64,000 bases of DNA from Sphingomonadaceae bacterium (GCA_019239915.1 JAFAZF010000051.1:124001-188000); one strand, 5' to 3'; positions 29,880-38,756 are shown, counted from the stretch's first letter. The notes: generated by a model not told the origin, from the sequence alone. Program-made: numbers and translations.

Positions 29880-30338
29880 CTAAACCACCCGCCGCCGGAT
29901 CAACTCGGTCGCGACGAAGGTCATCACGCGCTCGCCATGCTGGTTGTGGAGCGTCGAGCGGCTCCGCATCGTGCCGCGGTCGGGCTTGCTGCGCGATGGC
30001 GTCACCTCCAGCACTTCCCATTCGAGACTGAGCGTGTCGCCGGCATAGACCGGCTTCAGCCAGCGCAGCTCGTCGACTCCCGCGCCGGCGAGCACCGGCG
30101 TGAGGTCGCCGCGGGCACGGCGATGCTCGACGAGCAAGCGCATGGCGATCCCGGCCGATTGCCAGCCGCTCGCCGCCAGCCTGCCGAACAGCGGGTTCGC
30201 CGCGGCGGCCGCGTCGTCGAGATGGAAATCCTGCGGATCGTAGAGCCGCGCGAACGCGAAGATCGCCTCGCGTTCGACCGGGAAAGCGCCAAACCGCTCC
30301 ACCAAGCCCGGCTCGTAGTCGTCCAGCCAGCGGGTCAC
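29880..30338 (-). CDS. MaoC-like dehydratase
   Basis: FARLYDPQDFHLDDAAAAANPLFGRLAASGWQ..PVYAGDTLSLEWEVLE. Confidence 0.85.
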   Translation of the reverse strand: MTRWLDDYEPGLVERFGAFPVEREAIFAFARLYDPQDFHLDDAAAAANPLFGRLAASGWQSAGIAMRLLVEHRRARGDLTPVLAGAGVDELRWLKPVYAGDTLSLEWEVLEVTPSRSKPDRGTMRSRSTLHNQHGERVMTFVATELIRRRVV

Positions 30339-30342
30339 CGCG

Positions 30343-31440
30343 TCATACGTTGAAGCGGAACAGCATCACATCGCCATCCTTGACGACATAATCCTTGCCT
30401 TCCGAGCGCAGCTTGCCGGCCTCGCGCGCGCCTGCCTCGCCGTTGAACTGGACATAGTCGTCATAGGCGATCGTCTCGGCGCGGATGAAGCCGCGCTCGA
30501 AATCGGAGTGGATCGCGCCCGCGGCCTGCGGCGCCTTCGAGCCGACCGGGATCGTCCAGGCGCGCGACTCCTTCGGGCCGGCGGTGAAGAAGGTGAGCAG
30601 GTCGAGCAGCGCATAACCGGCGCGGATCACGCGGGCGAGGCCGGTCTCCTCGAGCCCGAGGTCGCTCAGGAAGGCGGGGCGATCCGCGGCGTCCATCGTC
30701 GCGATCTCGGCCTCGATCGCCGCCGAGATCACCACCGCCTGCGCACCTTCCGCCTGCGCCTTCGCGAACACGCGGGCGGAGTGGGCGTTGCCCTCGGCAG
30801 CATTCTCTTCCTCGACGTTGCAGACGTAGAGTACCGGCTTGGCGGTGAGCAGCTGCGCCTGCGCGAAGTGGCGCGCCTCGTCCTCGTCCCTCGGTTCGGT
30901 CAATCGCGCGGGCTTGCCGTCGCGCAGCAGCGCGAGCGCTGCCCCGAGCACGCTCGCCGCGCTCTTGGCTTCCTTGTCGCCCTGCTGCCCCTTCTTCTGG
31001 AGATTGGGGACGCGCTTCTCGAGGCTCTCGAGATCGGCGAGCATCAGCTCAGTCTCAACCGTCTCGGCGTCGGCGATCGGATCGACCTTGCCCTCGACAT
31101 GCGTCACCTCGCCCTCGAAGCAGCGCAGCACGTGGATGATCGCATCGACCTCGCGGATATTGCCGAGGAACTGGTTGCCCAGCCCTTCGCCCGTGGAAGC
31201 GCCGCGCACGAGGCCGGCGATGTCGACGAATCCGAGCTGTGTCTCGACGACCTTGGCCGAGTGAGCGATGTCGGCGAGCTTCGAGAGGCGCGGATCGGGC
31301 ACCGCGACCTGGCCGACATTGGGCTCGATCGTGCAGAACGGATAGTTGGCCGCCTGCGCCGCGGCGGTCTCGGTCAAGGCATTGAAGAGCGTCGATTTGC
31401 CGACGTTGGGCAGGCCGACGATGCCGCAGCGGAAACCCAT
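30343..31440 (-). CDS. ychF: redox-regulated ATPase/GTPase YchF
   Basis: MGFRCGIVGLPNVGKSTLFNALTETAAAQAANYPFCTIEPNVG; C-terminal TGS-like KDYVVKDGDVMLFRFNV. Confidence 0.97.
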   Translation of the reverse strand: MGFRCGIVGLPNVGKSTLFNALTETAAAQAANYPFCTIEPNVGQVAVPDPRLSKLADIAHSAKVVETQLGFVDIAGLVRGASTGEGLGNQFLGNIREVDAIIHVLRCFEGEVTHVEGKVDPIADAETVETELMLADLESLEKRVPNLQKKGQQGDKEAKSAASVLGAALALLRDGKPARLTEPRDEDEARHFAQAQLLTAKPVLYVCNVEEENAAEGNAHSARVFAKAQAEGAQAVVISAAIEAEIATMDAADRPAFLSDLGLEETGLARVIRAGYALLDLLTFFTAGPKESRAWTIPVGSKAPQAAGAIHSDFERGFIRAETIAYDDYVQFNGEAGAREAGKLRSEGKDYVVKDGDVMLFRFNV

Positions 31441-31550
31441 GATGCGCTTTCTATGAGGAAGGTTCGCGCCGCTCCTTAGGCAAAGGGCGGGGGCGGGGAA
31501 AGGGCGCGAGGAACGCGCCGCGCGACGCTTCGTTGATCTGGGTGAAACCG

Positions 31551-31787
31551 ATGACGGCAAAGGAGGCCGACATGGCCACGATCGATCCCAAGGCTGAGGA
31601 TAAGGCGAAGCTCGCCGAGGAAACCGAGATCGCCGAGGAAGAAGAGTATCTCATCCGCAAGAAGGCGCGCGCCAACGCCGTAGACGATGGCGATGCGGCG
31701 CATGGCGGCGGCATGGGCGCCACGGGCTCGGCGCCCGATTTCGGCCGGCCGAAGAATTTTTCCGGCGTTGACGACCAGGGGCTTTGA
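31551..31787 (+). CDS. hypothetical protein
   Basis: Short charged ORF MTAKEADMATIDPKAEDKAKLAEETEIAEEEEYLIRKKARANAVDDGDAAHGGG. Confidence 0.45.
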   Translation: MTAKEADMATIDPKAEDKAKLAEETEIAEEEEYLIRKKARANAVDDGDAAHGGGMGATGSAPDFGRPKNFSGVDDQGL

Positions 31788-31802
31788 ATTCGCGAACGGC
31801 GG

Positions 31803-31932
31803 CTAGAACGCTATTCGATCAGCCTGAATCTCCTCAGCCGTCCGGGCTGAGCACGCGCTGTGGCTGCCCTTCGACTTCGCTCAGGGCGAACGGGGGAAAT
31901 GGTGGATTAGTAAGCTCGAAAAATGCTCTAAA
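31803..31932. repeat. MITE-like element copy 2
   Basis: CTAGAACGCTATTCGATCAGCCTGAATC..GCGCTGTGGCTGCCCTTCGACTTCGCTCAGGGCGAACGGG..AAATGGTGGATTAGTAAGCTCGAAAAATGCTCTAA parallels 21514-21653. Confidence 0.75.
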
Positions 31933-31944
31933 GATCGCCGTTTG

Positions 31945-32021
31945 TGCTGAGCTTGTCGAAGCATTGTCCTTCTTCTCCCCACGAAGAAAGAACAACGCTT
32001 CGACTAGGCTCCGGGCGACGG
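31945..32021. repeat. REP-like palindrome
   Basis: GTTTGTGCTGAGCTTGTCGAAGCATTG..AACGCTTCGACTAGGCTCCGGGCGACGGG. Confidence 0.7.
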
Positions 32022-32041
32022 GCGGATGATGATGCCTCCGC

Positions 32042-32632
32042 TCAATCCTGCAACCGCAGTGCCACCTCGTTCATAAAGCGGGCATCGTCGCCGGCGGCGA
32101 GCCAGGGCGCTTCAGCCGCGATCGCGCCGAGCATGCCGGCGAGCGGGTCCATCTCGCTCTTGGAATAGTTGCCGAGCACGTGACCGGTGACGCGGTCCTT
32201 GTGGCCGGGGTGGCCAATGCCGATGCGCACGCGCCGGAACGCGTTGCCGATGTGCGGTTCGGTCGAGCGCAGGCCGTTATGGCCGGCGGTGCCGCCGCCG
32301 ACCTTCACCTTGACCTTGAACGGGGCGAGATCGAGCTCGTCGTGAAAAAGCGTGACGTCGCCGACGTCGAGCTTGTGGAAGCGCGCCGCCTCGCCGACGG
32401 ATCTGCCACTCTCGTTCATGAACGTCGCGGGCTTGAGCAGCAGGATGCGCTCGCTGCCGATCCGGCCTTGAGCGACCCAGCCCTGGAAGCCTTTCTTCCA
32501 CGCGTCGAAGCGGTGAACCTCGGCGATCGCGTCGACGGCCATGAAGCCGACATTGTGCCGGTTGAGCGCGTGTTGCGCCCCCGGATTGCCGAGGCCGACC
32601 CAGAGCTGCACTTCGGCTCCCGCTCCTCTCAT
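32042..32632 (-). CDS. pth: peptidyl-tRNA hydrolase
   Basis: LWVGLGNPGAQHALNRHNVGFMAVDAIAE, KPATFMNESGRSVGEAARF, GHNGLRS. Confidence 0.95.
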   Translation of the reverse strand: MRGAGAEVQLWVGLGNPGAQHALNRHNVGFMAVDAIAEVHRFDAWKKGFQGWVAQGRIGSERILLLKPATFMNESGRSVGEAARFHKLDVGDVTLFHDELDLAPFKVKVKVGGGTAGHNGLRSTEPHIGNAFRRVRIGIGHPGHKDRVTGHVLGNYSKSEMDPLAGMLGAIAAEAPWLAAGDDARFMNEVALRLQD

Positions 32633-32633
32633 T

Positions 32634-32760
32634 CCCTCTCTCGCCTTTGCGGGAGAGGGTTAGGGTGAGGGTCTTTCTGCCTCGGGCTGATTCAGCCGCG
32701 ACGCGTCGTTTCAAACGAACAAGACCCTCACCCGACCCTCTCCCGCCAGCGGGAGAGGGA
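32634..32760. repeat. paired GGGAGAGGG palindromes facing each other
   Basis: CCCTCTCTCGCCTTTGCGGGAGAGGGTTAGGGTGAGGGTCTT..AAGACCCTCACCCGACCCTCTCCCGCCAGCGGGAGAGGG. Confidence 0.85.
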
Positions 32761-32787
32761 GGAGAAAGGGCTGCGACGAAGTCGGGA

Positions 32788-33414
32788 CTAAGCCCCTTCG
32801 CCCTCGCCGACGACCTCGGTCTGGACGTCGCCTTCCTGGCTCTTGAGCGCGGACGGCGCGACGATCGTCGCCAGCGTCTCGTCTTCCTCGTGGGAGACGG
32901 CTTTGGCGCCCGCCGGCAGCGTGATCTGCGAAAGATGGAGCGAGGCGCCGACCTCGAGCCCCTTCAGCGAGACGGTGATCTCGCTCGGGATGTTCGCGGC
33001 ATCGACGACCAGTTCGAGCTCGTGATGGATGATCGAGAGCACGCCGCCGCGCTTGATGCCGGGGCTCTCCTCCTCGTCCGCGAACACGATCGGCACGTTG
33101 ACGTGAACGCTGGCATGCTCATCGATGCGCAGGAAGTCGACATGCAGCGGGCGGTCGGTGACCGGGTGGAACTGGACGTCCTTCGGCAGCGTCCGGGTCG
33201 CCTCGCCGGCGCCCTCGATCATCACCACCGTGTTCATGAAGTGGCCGGTGCCCAGCATCTTGACGAGCTCGCGCTCGTTGACGCTGATCGCCAGCGGCTC
33301 CTTCTTCTCGCCGTAGATCACGGCGGGGACGCGGCCCTCGCGGCGCAGATAACGGGAGGCTCCCTTGCCAGCCCGCTCGCGCGCCTCGGCCGACAGCGTC
33401 AGCACATCGCTCAT
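32788..33414 (-). CDS. rplY: 50S ribosomal protein L25/Ctc
   Basis: [46 protein letters not shown]. Confidence 0.95.
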   Translation of the reverse strand: MSDVLTLSAEARERAGKGASRYLRREGRVPAVIYGEKKEPLAISVNERELVKMLGTGHFMNTVVMIEGAGEATRTLPKDVQFHPVTDRPLHVDFLRIDEHASVHVNVPIVFADEEESPGIKRGGVLSIIHHELELVVDAANIPSEITVSLKGLEVGASLHLSQITLPAGAKAVSHEEDETLATIVAPSALKSQEGDVQTEVVGEGEGA

Positions 33415-33521
33415 CGCATGTCTCCAGTTCGCATGAGTTCAAGAACCGGCCGAGCCTCCAGGGATGACCCCGGCCGGAAGCGGGCGCGCATAGGGGAAGA
33501 GGCGACATTTGCCAAGCAAAA

Positions 33522-33607
33522 CCCGTTCGTGCCGAGCGTAGTCGAAGCACGTGCAGCATTGAGGTGCCGCTTGTGACACGTAATTCGGCTGCGCTCAGGA
33601 CGAACGG
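33522..33607. repeat. REP-like palindrome (degenerate right arm)
   Basis: CCGTTCGTGCCGAGCGTAGTCGAAGCACG..ATTCGGCTGCGCTCAGGACGAACGG. Confidence 0.7.
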
Positions 33608-33628
33608 ATGCCGCTTTTTACGGAAGCG

Positions 33629-34525
33629 TCACTCCACCCGATCGACCCTGAAGCCCTTCGCCTCGAGCAGGTGGACCACCGATCCCGGTCCCGCAAGGTG
33701 GCCAGCGCCGACTGCGACGAGCGTGGCGCCCGGTTGACCGAGCCGCTTGGCGATCGCGTCCGCCCAGGCCGCATTGCGGCGGGTGAGCAGCGCGTCGCGC
33801 AGCGCCGGCGAGGCCTTGAAATCCTTGTCGAAGCTCGCGCTGATCGCGGCCTCGTCGCCCTTGCTCCACGCCGCCAGCATCGCCGCGAACTCGCGCTTGT
33901 CGTCGGCCGGATCCTCGAGCACGCTCTGCAGGAACTCGACCTGCTGCGCTTCCGGCAGATCGTGGAGGATGTCGAGCTGCTGCTCGGCGGTCTCGAGCGT
34001 GGCGATCGGCTTGCGCGCGGCGTTGAACTGCGCCTTCAGCACCTCCTCGACGCCGTTCGCGGCGCTGACGCCGAGATCGCCCATCGAGACGCCGAACAGC
34101 ATGAACGCCGCGGCCCAGGTCGCCATCCCGTTGAACGTCGTCGCCGGCGCGCCGGCCTTGGCCTCGAGCGCGGCGAGCGCAGGGCGATAGAAGGGCGCGA
34201 CGCGTTCGGCGAGCGGCGGCAGCGTCTGCGTCGGTGCGGCGAGCTTGGCGAAGGTCGCCGCCGCGGCGGCCGGATCACCGTCGATCTTCGCCTCGATGAC
34301 GAGTTCGCGTGCGGCGGCGAAGCTGCGGTCGAGCTTGGGATTGCGCCACCGAAAGCCGGCGGGAAGCGCGTGGATCGTTCCGAACAGCCACACGGTCGCG
34401 CCGCCCTTGCGCACCACCCACAGGGCCGGATGCGCCGCCGGGCGAGGCGCGGGCGGCTTCGCCGAGAGCGGCGCGGCGAAGAGAAGCAACGCCGACAGCG
34501 CGGCGCGGAGGCGAGGCAAAGGCAT
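33629..34525 (-). CDS. TraB/GumN family protein
   Basis: PALWVVRKGGATVWLFGTIHALPAGFRW, C-terminal TLVAVGAGHLAGPGSVVHLLEAKGFRVDRV. Confidence 0.85.
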   Translation of the reverse strand: MPLPRLRAALSALLLFAAPLSAKPPAPRPAAHPALWVVRKGGATVWLFGTIHALPAGFRWRNPKLDRSFAAARELVIEAKIDGDPAAAAATFAKLAAPTQTLPPLAERVAPFYRPALAALEAKAGAPATTFNGMATWAAAFMLFGVSMGDLGVSAANGVEEVLKAQFNAARKPIATLETAEQQLDILHDLPEAQQVEFLQSVLEDPADDKREFAAMLAAWSKGDEAAISASFDKDFKASPALRDALLTRRNAAWADAIAKRLGQPGATLVAVGAGHLAGPGSVVHLLEAKGFRVDRVE

Positions 34526-34569
34526 GGATGCTGTCTAGCCGAGGCAGGCTCAACCGCAATCTCCAACGC

Positions 34570-34671
34570 GGTCCCCCTCCTTGGAGGGGATGGGGTAGGG
34601 GTGGGTTGCGGTCGATCGGAGCACTTCGCTTCTTCTCCACCCACCCCGACCCTCCGTTCCAGGGAGGGGAG
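34570..34671. repeat. long imperfect inverted repeat upstream of glyQ
   Basis: GTCCCCCTCCTTGGAGGGGATGGGGTAGGGGTGGGT..CCACCCACCCCGACCCTCCGTTCCAGGGAGGGGAG. Confidence 0.8.
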
Positions 34672-34745
34672 AAGTGCCCCTCGCTTGACCCCTCGGCCCT
34701 GCTGCGCCAGAGCGTCACGCCTCGTCTAACCCGGAGCCTGCCCCC

Positions 34746-35618
34746 TTGAGCGAGCCGCGCCCGCTCAGCTTCCAGAAGCTGATCCTGACGCTCCACGATT
34801 ATTGGAGCGGGCAGGGCTGCGTCATCCTCCAGCCCTACGACATGGAAATGGGCGCGGGCACCTTCCATCCCGCGACGACGCTGCGCGCGCTCGGCCCCAA
34901 GCCGTGGAAGGCGGCCTATGTCCAGCCCTCGCGCCGCCCGACCGACGGCCGCTATGGCGAGAACCCGAACCGGCTCGGCCATTATTACCAATATCAGGTG
35001 ATCCTGAAGCCTTCGCCGGCGGACCTGCAGCAGCTCTATCTCGGCTCGCTCGCCGCGATCGGGATCGACTTCACGAAGCACGACATCCGTTTCGTCGAGG
35101 ACGATTGGGAGAGCCCGACGCTCGGCGCCTGGGGGCTCGGCTGGGAGGTCTGGTGCGACGGCATGGAGGTGACGCAGTTCACCTATTTCCAGCAGGTTGG
35201 CGGGTTCGACTGCAAGCCGGTCGCGGGGGAGCTCACCTACGGGCTCGAGCGGCTGGCGATGTACATCCAGAACGTCGAGAACGTCTACGATCTCGCCTTC
35301 AACGACGAGGGCGTAACCTATGGCGACGTCTTCCTCGAGAATGAGAGGGAGTTCTCCGCCTATAATTTCGAGGCGGCGAATACCGAGACGCTGTTCGCCC
35401 AGTTCCGCATGGCCGCCGACGAGGCCAAGGCGCTGATCGCCCGCGCGCTGCCGCTGCCCGCCTATGACCAGGCGATCAAGGCGAGCCATATCTTCAACAC
35501 GCTGCAGGCCCGCGGCGTCATCTCGGTCGCCGAGCGCCAGGCCTATATCGGCCGCGTCCGCGATCTCGCCAAAGGCGCCTGCGAAGCCTGGATGGCGAAG
35601 AACGGATGGCAGGCGTGA
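34746..35618 (+). CDS. glyQ: glycyl-tRNA synthetase alpha subunit
   Basis: [40 protein letters not shown]. Confidence 0.97.
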   Translation: MSEPRPLSFQKLILTLHDYWSGQGCVILQPYDMEMGAGTFHPATTLRALGPKPWKAAYVQPSRRPTDGRYGENPNRLGHYYQYQVILKPSPADLQQLYLGSLAAIGIDFTKHDIRFVEDDWESPTLGAWGLGWEVWCDGMEVTQFTYFQQVGGFDCKPVAGELTYGLERLAMYIQNVENVYDLAFNDEGVTYGDVFLENEREFSAYNFEAANTETLFAQFRMAADEAKALIARALPLPAYDQAIKASHIFNTLQARGVISVAERQAYIGRVRDLAKGACEAWMAKNGWQA

Positions 35619-36073
35619 TCCTCCCCGACACGGGGAGGGGAACCGCCGGCGAAGCCGGTGGTGGAGGGGGAGTGCGGCAGGCGCGTCGCCCCGAGGTGGC
35701 GACTGCCCGCAAACTGCGCCGCATGATGAGTCTGCCGGAAGTCCTGCTGTGGGAGCGGCTGCGCGGCGGTAGCGTCGGCGCCAAGTTCCGACGGCAGCAT
35801 CCGATCGGACCCTATGTGGTCGATTTCTACTGTCGCGAGGGTCGCTTGATCGTCGAAGTGGATGGCGAGGTGCATAATCGCGGCGAGCGAACGACGAGGG
35901 ACGCAGTGCGCGAAGCTTTTCTCCGGGAGAATGGCTTTCGGTTTTTTCGCACGCCAGCCGCGGACGTGCTTCGCGATCCGGATGCGGTGGCACAATCGAT
36001 CGCGGCGCTTGTTGAGTGCCTCCTCCACCAGCCTGCGGCTGGTCCCCCTCCCCGTGCCGGGGAGGAGCTGTAA
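35606..36073 (+). CDS. DUF559 endonuclease-like protein (GTG 35672 also a possible start)
   Basis: [56 protein letters not shown] is a DUF559 signature. Confidence 0.9.
   Translation: MAGVILPDTGRGTAGEAGGGGGVRQARRPEVATARKLRRMMSLPEVLLWERLRGGSVGAKFRRQHPIGPYVVDFYCREGRLIVEVDGEVHNRGERTTRDAVREAFLRENGFRFFRTPAADVLRDPDAVAQSIAALVECLLHQPAAGPPPRAGEEL
35619..36067 (+). mobile_element. DUF559 cassette bounded by about 50-bp terminal inverted repeats
   Basis: Left end TCCTCCCCGACACGGGGAGGGGAACCGCCGGCGAAGCCGGTGGTGGAGGGGG. Reverse complement of right end CTCCTCCCCGGCACGGGGAGGGGGACCAGCCGCAGGCTGGTGGAGGAGG. Confidence 0.65.
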
Positions 36074-38334
36074 TGGCCGACTTCCTCCTCGAACTCCTTT
36101 CCGAAGAGATCCCCGCGCGGATGCAGGACAAGGCGCGGGCCGATCTCGCGCGGCTGTTCGCGGAGGAGATTGCGAAGGCGGGGCTTGCCGCCTCGGCCGT
36201 CGAGACCTTCGCCACCCCGCGCCGGCTCGCGCTGATCGCGCACGATCTGCCGTTGGCGACGCAGGCCGTCTCCGAGGAGATCAAGGGGCCGCGCACCTCG
36301 GCGCCGGCCCAGGCGCTCGACGGCTTCCTGCGCAAGACCGGCCTGTCGAGGGACCGGCTCGTCGAGCGCGACGGCGTGTGGTTCGCGCTGATCGACAAGC
36401 CCGGCCGCGCCACGGCGGAGGTCGTCGCCGAAGCCGTTCCCGCGCTGATCCGCGCCTTCCCGTGGCCCAAGTCGATGCGCTGGGGCGCGGCCTCGGCGGA
36501 GAGCACGAGCCTGCGCTGGGTGCGGCCGCTGCAGGGCATCGTCGCGCTGCTCGGCGAGGATGTCGTGCCGTTGGAGGTGGCGGGCATCCGCGCCGGCGCC
36601 GCCACTGTCGGCCACCGCTTCCACCATCCCGGCGCGATCACGATCGGATCGGCGGCGGATTATGCCGCCAAGCTGCGCGCCTGCCACGTCATCGTCGACG
36701 CCGAGGAGCGCAAGGCCTTCATCCGCACCCGCGCCGCGGCGCTGGGCGAGGCAGCGGGGCTGAGTGTGGTGCCTGACGAGGGGCTGGTCGCCGAGAATGC
36801 CGGGCTCACCGAGTGGCCGGTGCCGATCCTCGGGAGCTTCGATCCCGCCTTCCTCGCGGTGCCGCCCGAGGTGATCCAGCTCACCATGCGCACCAACCAG
36901 AAATATTTCGCGCTGAACGACGCGGGCGGCAAGCTCGCGCCCGCCTTCATCTGCACGGCCAACATCGAGGCGGCCGACGGCGGCGCCGCGATCGCCGCCG
37001 GCAACGCCCGCGTGCTCGCCGCGCGCCTCTCCGACGCCAAGTTCTTCTGGGAGCAGGACCTCAAGGTGCCGCTCGAAGAGCAGGCGCAGAAGCTGTCGCA
37101 GATCGTCTTCCACGAGAAGCTGGGGACGGTGGCGGACAAGGTCGAGCGGGTGGCCAAGCTGGCACGCTGGTTGGTGGAAGAGGGGATCGTCACAGCTTCT
37201 CCCTCTCCCCTCGGGGGAGAGGGTCGGGGTGAGGGGGAGCAAGCGCAGCGAGCGTCCGCCCTCTCGATGGCGCACCCCCCCCTCACCCAACCCTCTCCCC
37301 CGAGGGGAGAGGGCTATGATCGAGCGGCTCTCGCCGACATGGCCGAGCAGGCCGCGCGGTTCTGCAAGGCCGATCTCGTCACCGGCATGGTCGGCGAGTT
37401 CCCCGAGCTCCAAGGCGTCATGGGCGGCTACTACGCCCGCGCCCAGGGTCTGCCGCCGCAAGTCGCCGACGCGATCCGTGACCATTACAAGCCCGTCGGC
37501 CAAGGCGACGACGTCCCCACCGCGCCGGTGACGGTCGCGGTGAGCTTGGCCGATAAGCTGGATACGATCTGCGGTTTCTTTCTATTCGGTGAGAAGCCGA
37601 CCGGCTCCAAGGATCCTTTCGCACTCCGCCGGGCGGCGATCGGGATCATCGAGTTGGCGTTGGCGAACAGCTTGCCTCTCGAGACTATGCATCTCTTCGC
37701 TCGCTCAACGGGCTTCTATCATCGCCAACTCGAAAAGCGGCCGGAATATCAGACAGAGGAATGGCGTGACGGCTTGGGCAAGCTGATCACCGCAGAGTTC
37801 TATGGCGCTGTGACCGAATTCCTAATCGACCGCCTCAAGGTCCAGCAGCGAAGCGTCGGCACGAGACATGATCTGATCGACGCCGTGTTCGCAACCGGCG
37901 ACGATCAGCCAGTCCGCCTCCTCGCGCGGGTGAAGGCGTTGCAGGCGTTCGTCGGGACAGGCGAGGGCGCGGACCTGCTCGCCGGCTATCGCCGCGCCGC
38001 GAACATCCTGAAGAAGGAGGGGTGGGACTCTCCCTCTCCCCGCGGGGGAGAGGGCCATGAGAAACAGCTTTCCTACACGCCTGAAAAGGAGGAGGCTGCC
38101 CTCATCGCCGCGCTTGATGTCGCCGAACCCGCCGCGCGCGCTGCGGTGGCGGCGGAGGATTTCGAAGGGGCGATGGCGGCGCTCGCGGCCTTGCGCGGTC
38201 CGATCGACGCCTTCTTTGACAAGGTGACCGTCAACGATTCCGATCCCGCCCGGCGCGCGGCCCGGCTCGCTCTGCTCGCGCGCGTTCGCGATGCGGTTCA
38301 TGCGGTGGCTGATTTTTCCAGGATCGAAGGCTGA
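36073..38334 (+). CDS. glyS: glycyl-tRNA synthetase beta subunit with in-frame repeat insertions
   Basis: [29 protein letters not shown]..; TPRRLALIAHDL; C-term FFDKVTVNDSDPARRAARLALLARVRDAVHAVADFSRIEG. Confidence 0.95.
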   Translation: MADFLLELLSEEIPARMQDKARADLARLFAEEIAKAGLAASAVETFATPRRLALIAHDLPLATQAVSEEIKGPRTSAPAQALDGFLRKTGLSRDRLVERDGVWFALIDKPGRATAEVVAEAVPALIRAFPWPKSMRWGAASAESTSLRWVRPLQGIVALLGEDVVPLEVAGIRAGAATVGHRFHHPGAITIGSAADYAAKLRACHVIVDAEERKAFIRTRAAALGEAAGLSVVPDEGLVAENAGLTEWPVPILGSFDPAFLAVPPEVIQLTMRTNQKYFALNDAGGKLAPAFICTANIEAADGGAAIAAGNARVLAARLSDAKFFWEQDLKVPLEEQAQKLSQIVFHEKLGTVADKVERVAKLARWLVEEGIVTASPSPLGGEGRGEGEQAQRASALSMAHPPLTQPSPPRGEGYDRAALADMAEQAARFCKADLVTGMVGEFPELQGVMGGYYARAQGLPPQVADAIRDHYKPVGQGDDVPTAPVTVAVSLADKLDTICGFFLFGEKPTGSKDPFALRRAAIGIIELALANSLPLETMHLFARSTGFYHRQLEKRPEYQTEEWRDGLGKLITAEFYGAVTEFLIDRLKVQQRSVGTRHDLIDAVFATGDDQPVRLLARVKALQAFVGTGEGADLLAGYRRAANILKKEGWDSPSPRGGEGHEKQLSYTPEKEEAALIAALDVAEPAARAAVAAEDFEGAMAALAALRGPIDAFFDKVTVNDSDPARRAARLALLARVRDAVHAVADFSRIEG
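37201..37313. repeat. inverted-repeat element inside glyS coding sequence
   Basis: Left arm CCCTCTCCCCTCGGGGGAGAGGGTCGGGGTGAGGGGGAG. Reverse complement of right arm CCCTCTCCCCTCGGGGGAGAGGGTTGGGTGAGGGGGGG. Translated in frame. Confidence 0.85.
38032..38054. repeat. single palindrome CCCTCTCCCCGCGGGGGAGAGGG inside glyS
   Basis: Read directly. Encodes SPSPRGGEG in frame. Confidence 0.85.
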
Positions 38335-38465
38335 GCGACGCCCGAAGATCACGAAACCCCGTGACCTTCCGCCCGCAAAGAGTGTGACCTTCCAGCGCAG
38401 ACGGCCGGTTCCGAACCCATGGCTAAACGCATCTCGACCGCGCGGCGCGCATTCCGCCGCAATTG

Positions 38466-38663
38466 TCAGCGGCCCTGCTTCTTGCGCTCTTCCAGCTCGT
38501 AGGTGATCCAGCGGCAGAACATGCCAGTGACCGACGTGACCGCGCCGACGATCAGGCAGGCGCTCATCGCCGTGGTCTTTTGCGCGCTCTGCCAGCTGAC
38601 GATCGCGAGCAGCAGCACGCTGATCGAGGAGACGAGGTAGCCGAGCGTCTTGATGTGGTGCAT
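38466..38663 (-). CDS. small membrane protein
   Basis: 65 aa with two hydrophobic segments (LVSSISVLLLAIVSW, LIVGAVTSVTGMFC). Confidence 0.55.
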   Translation of the reverse strand: MHHIKTLGYLVSSISVLLLAIVSWQSAQKTTAMSACLIVGAVTSVTGMFCRWITYELEERKKQGR

Positions 38664-38756
38664 GCGCGATCCCTAGCCGAAGCGTCGCCGCCAGAAGCTT
38701 GCGCGAATCTGTGTTGCAGCGCACAATGGCCTGTCGAAAAGATGAGGATTAGCCCG

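Noticed and set aside
38463-38756. N-terminal extension of the ppdK ORF
   Set aside because: Overlaps a small minus-strand gene; the true start is ATG 38742 or 38757, followed by a normal PpdK N-terminus.
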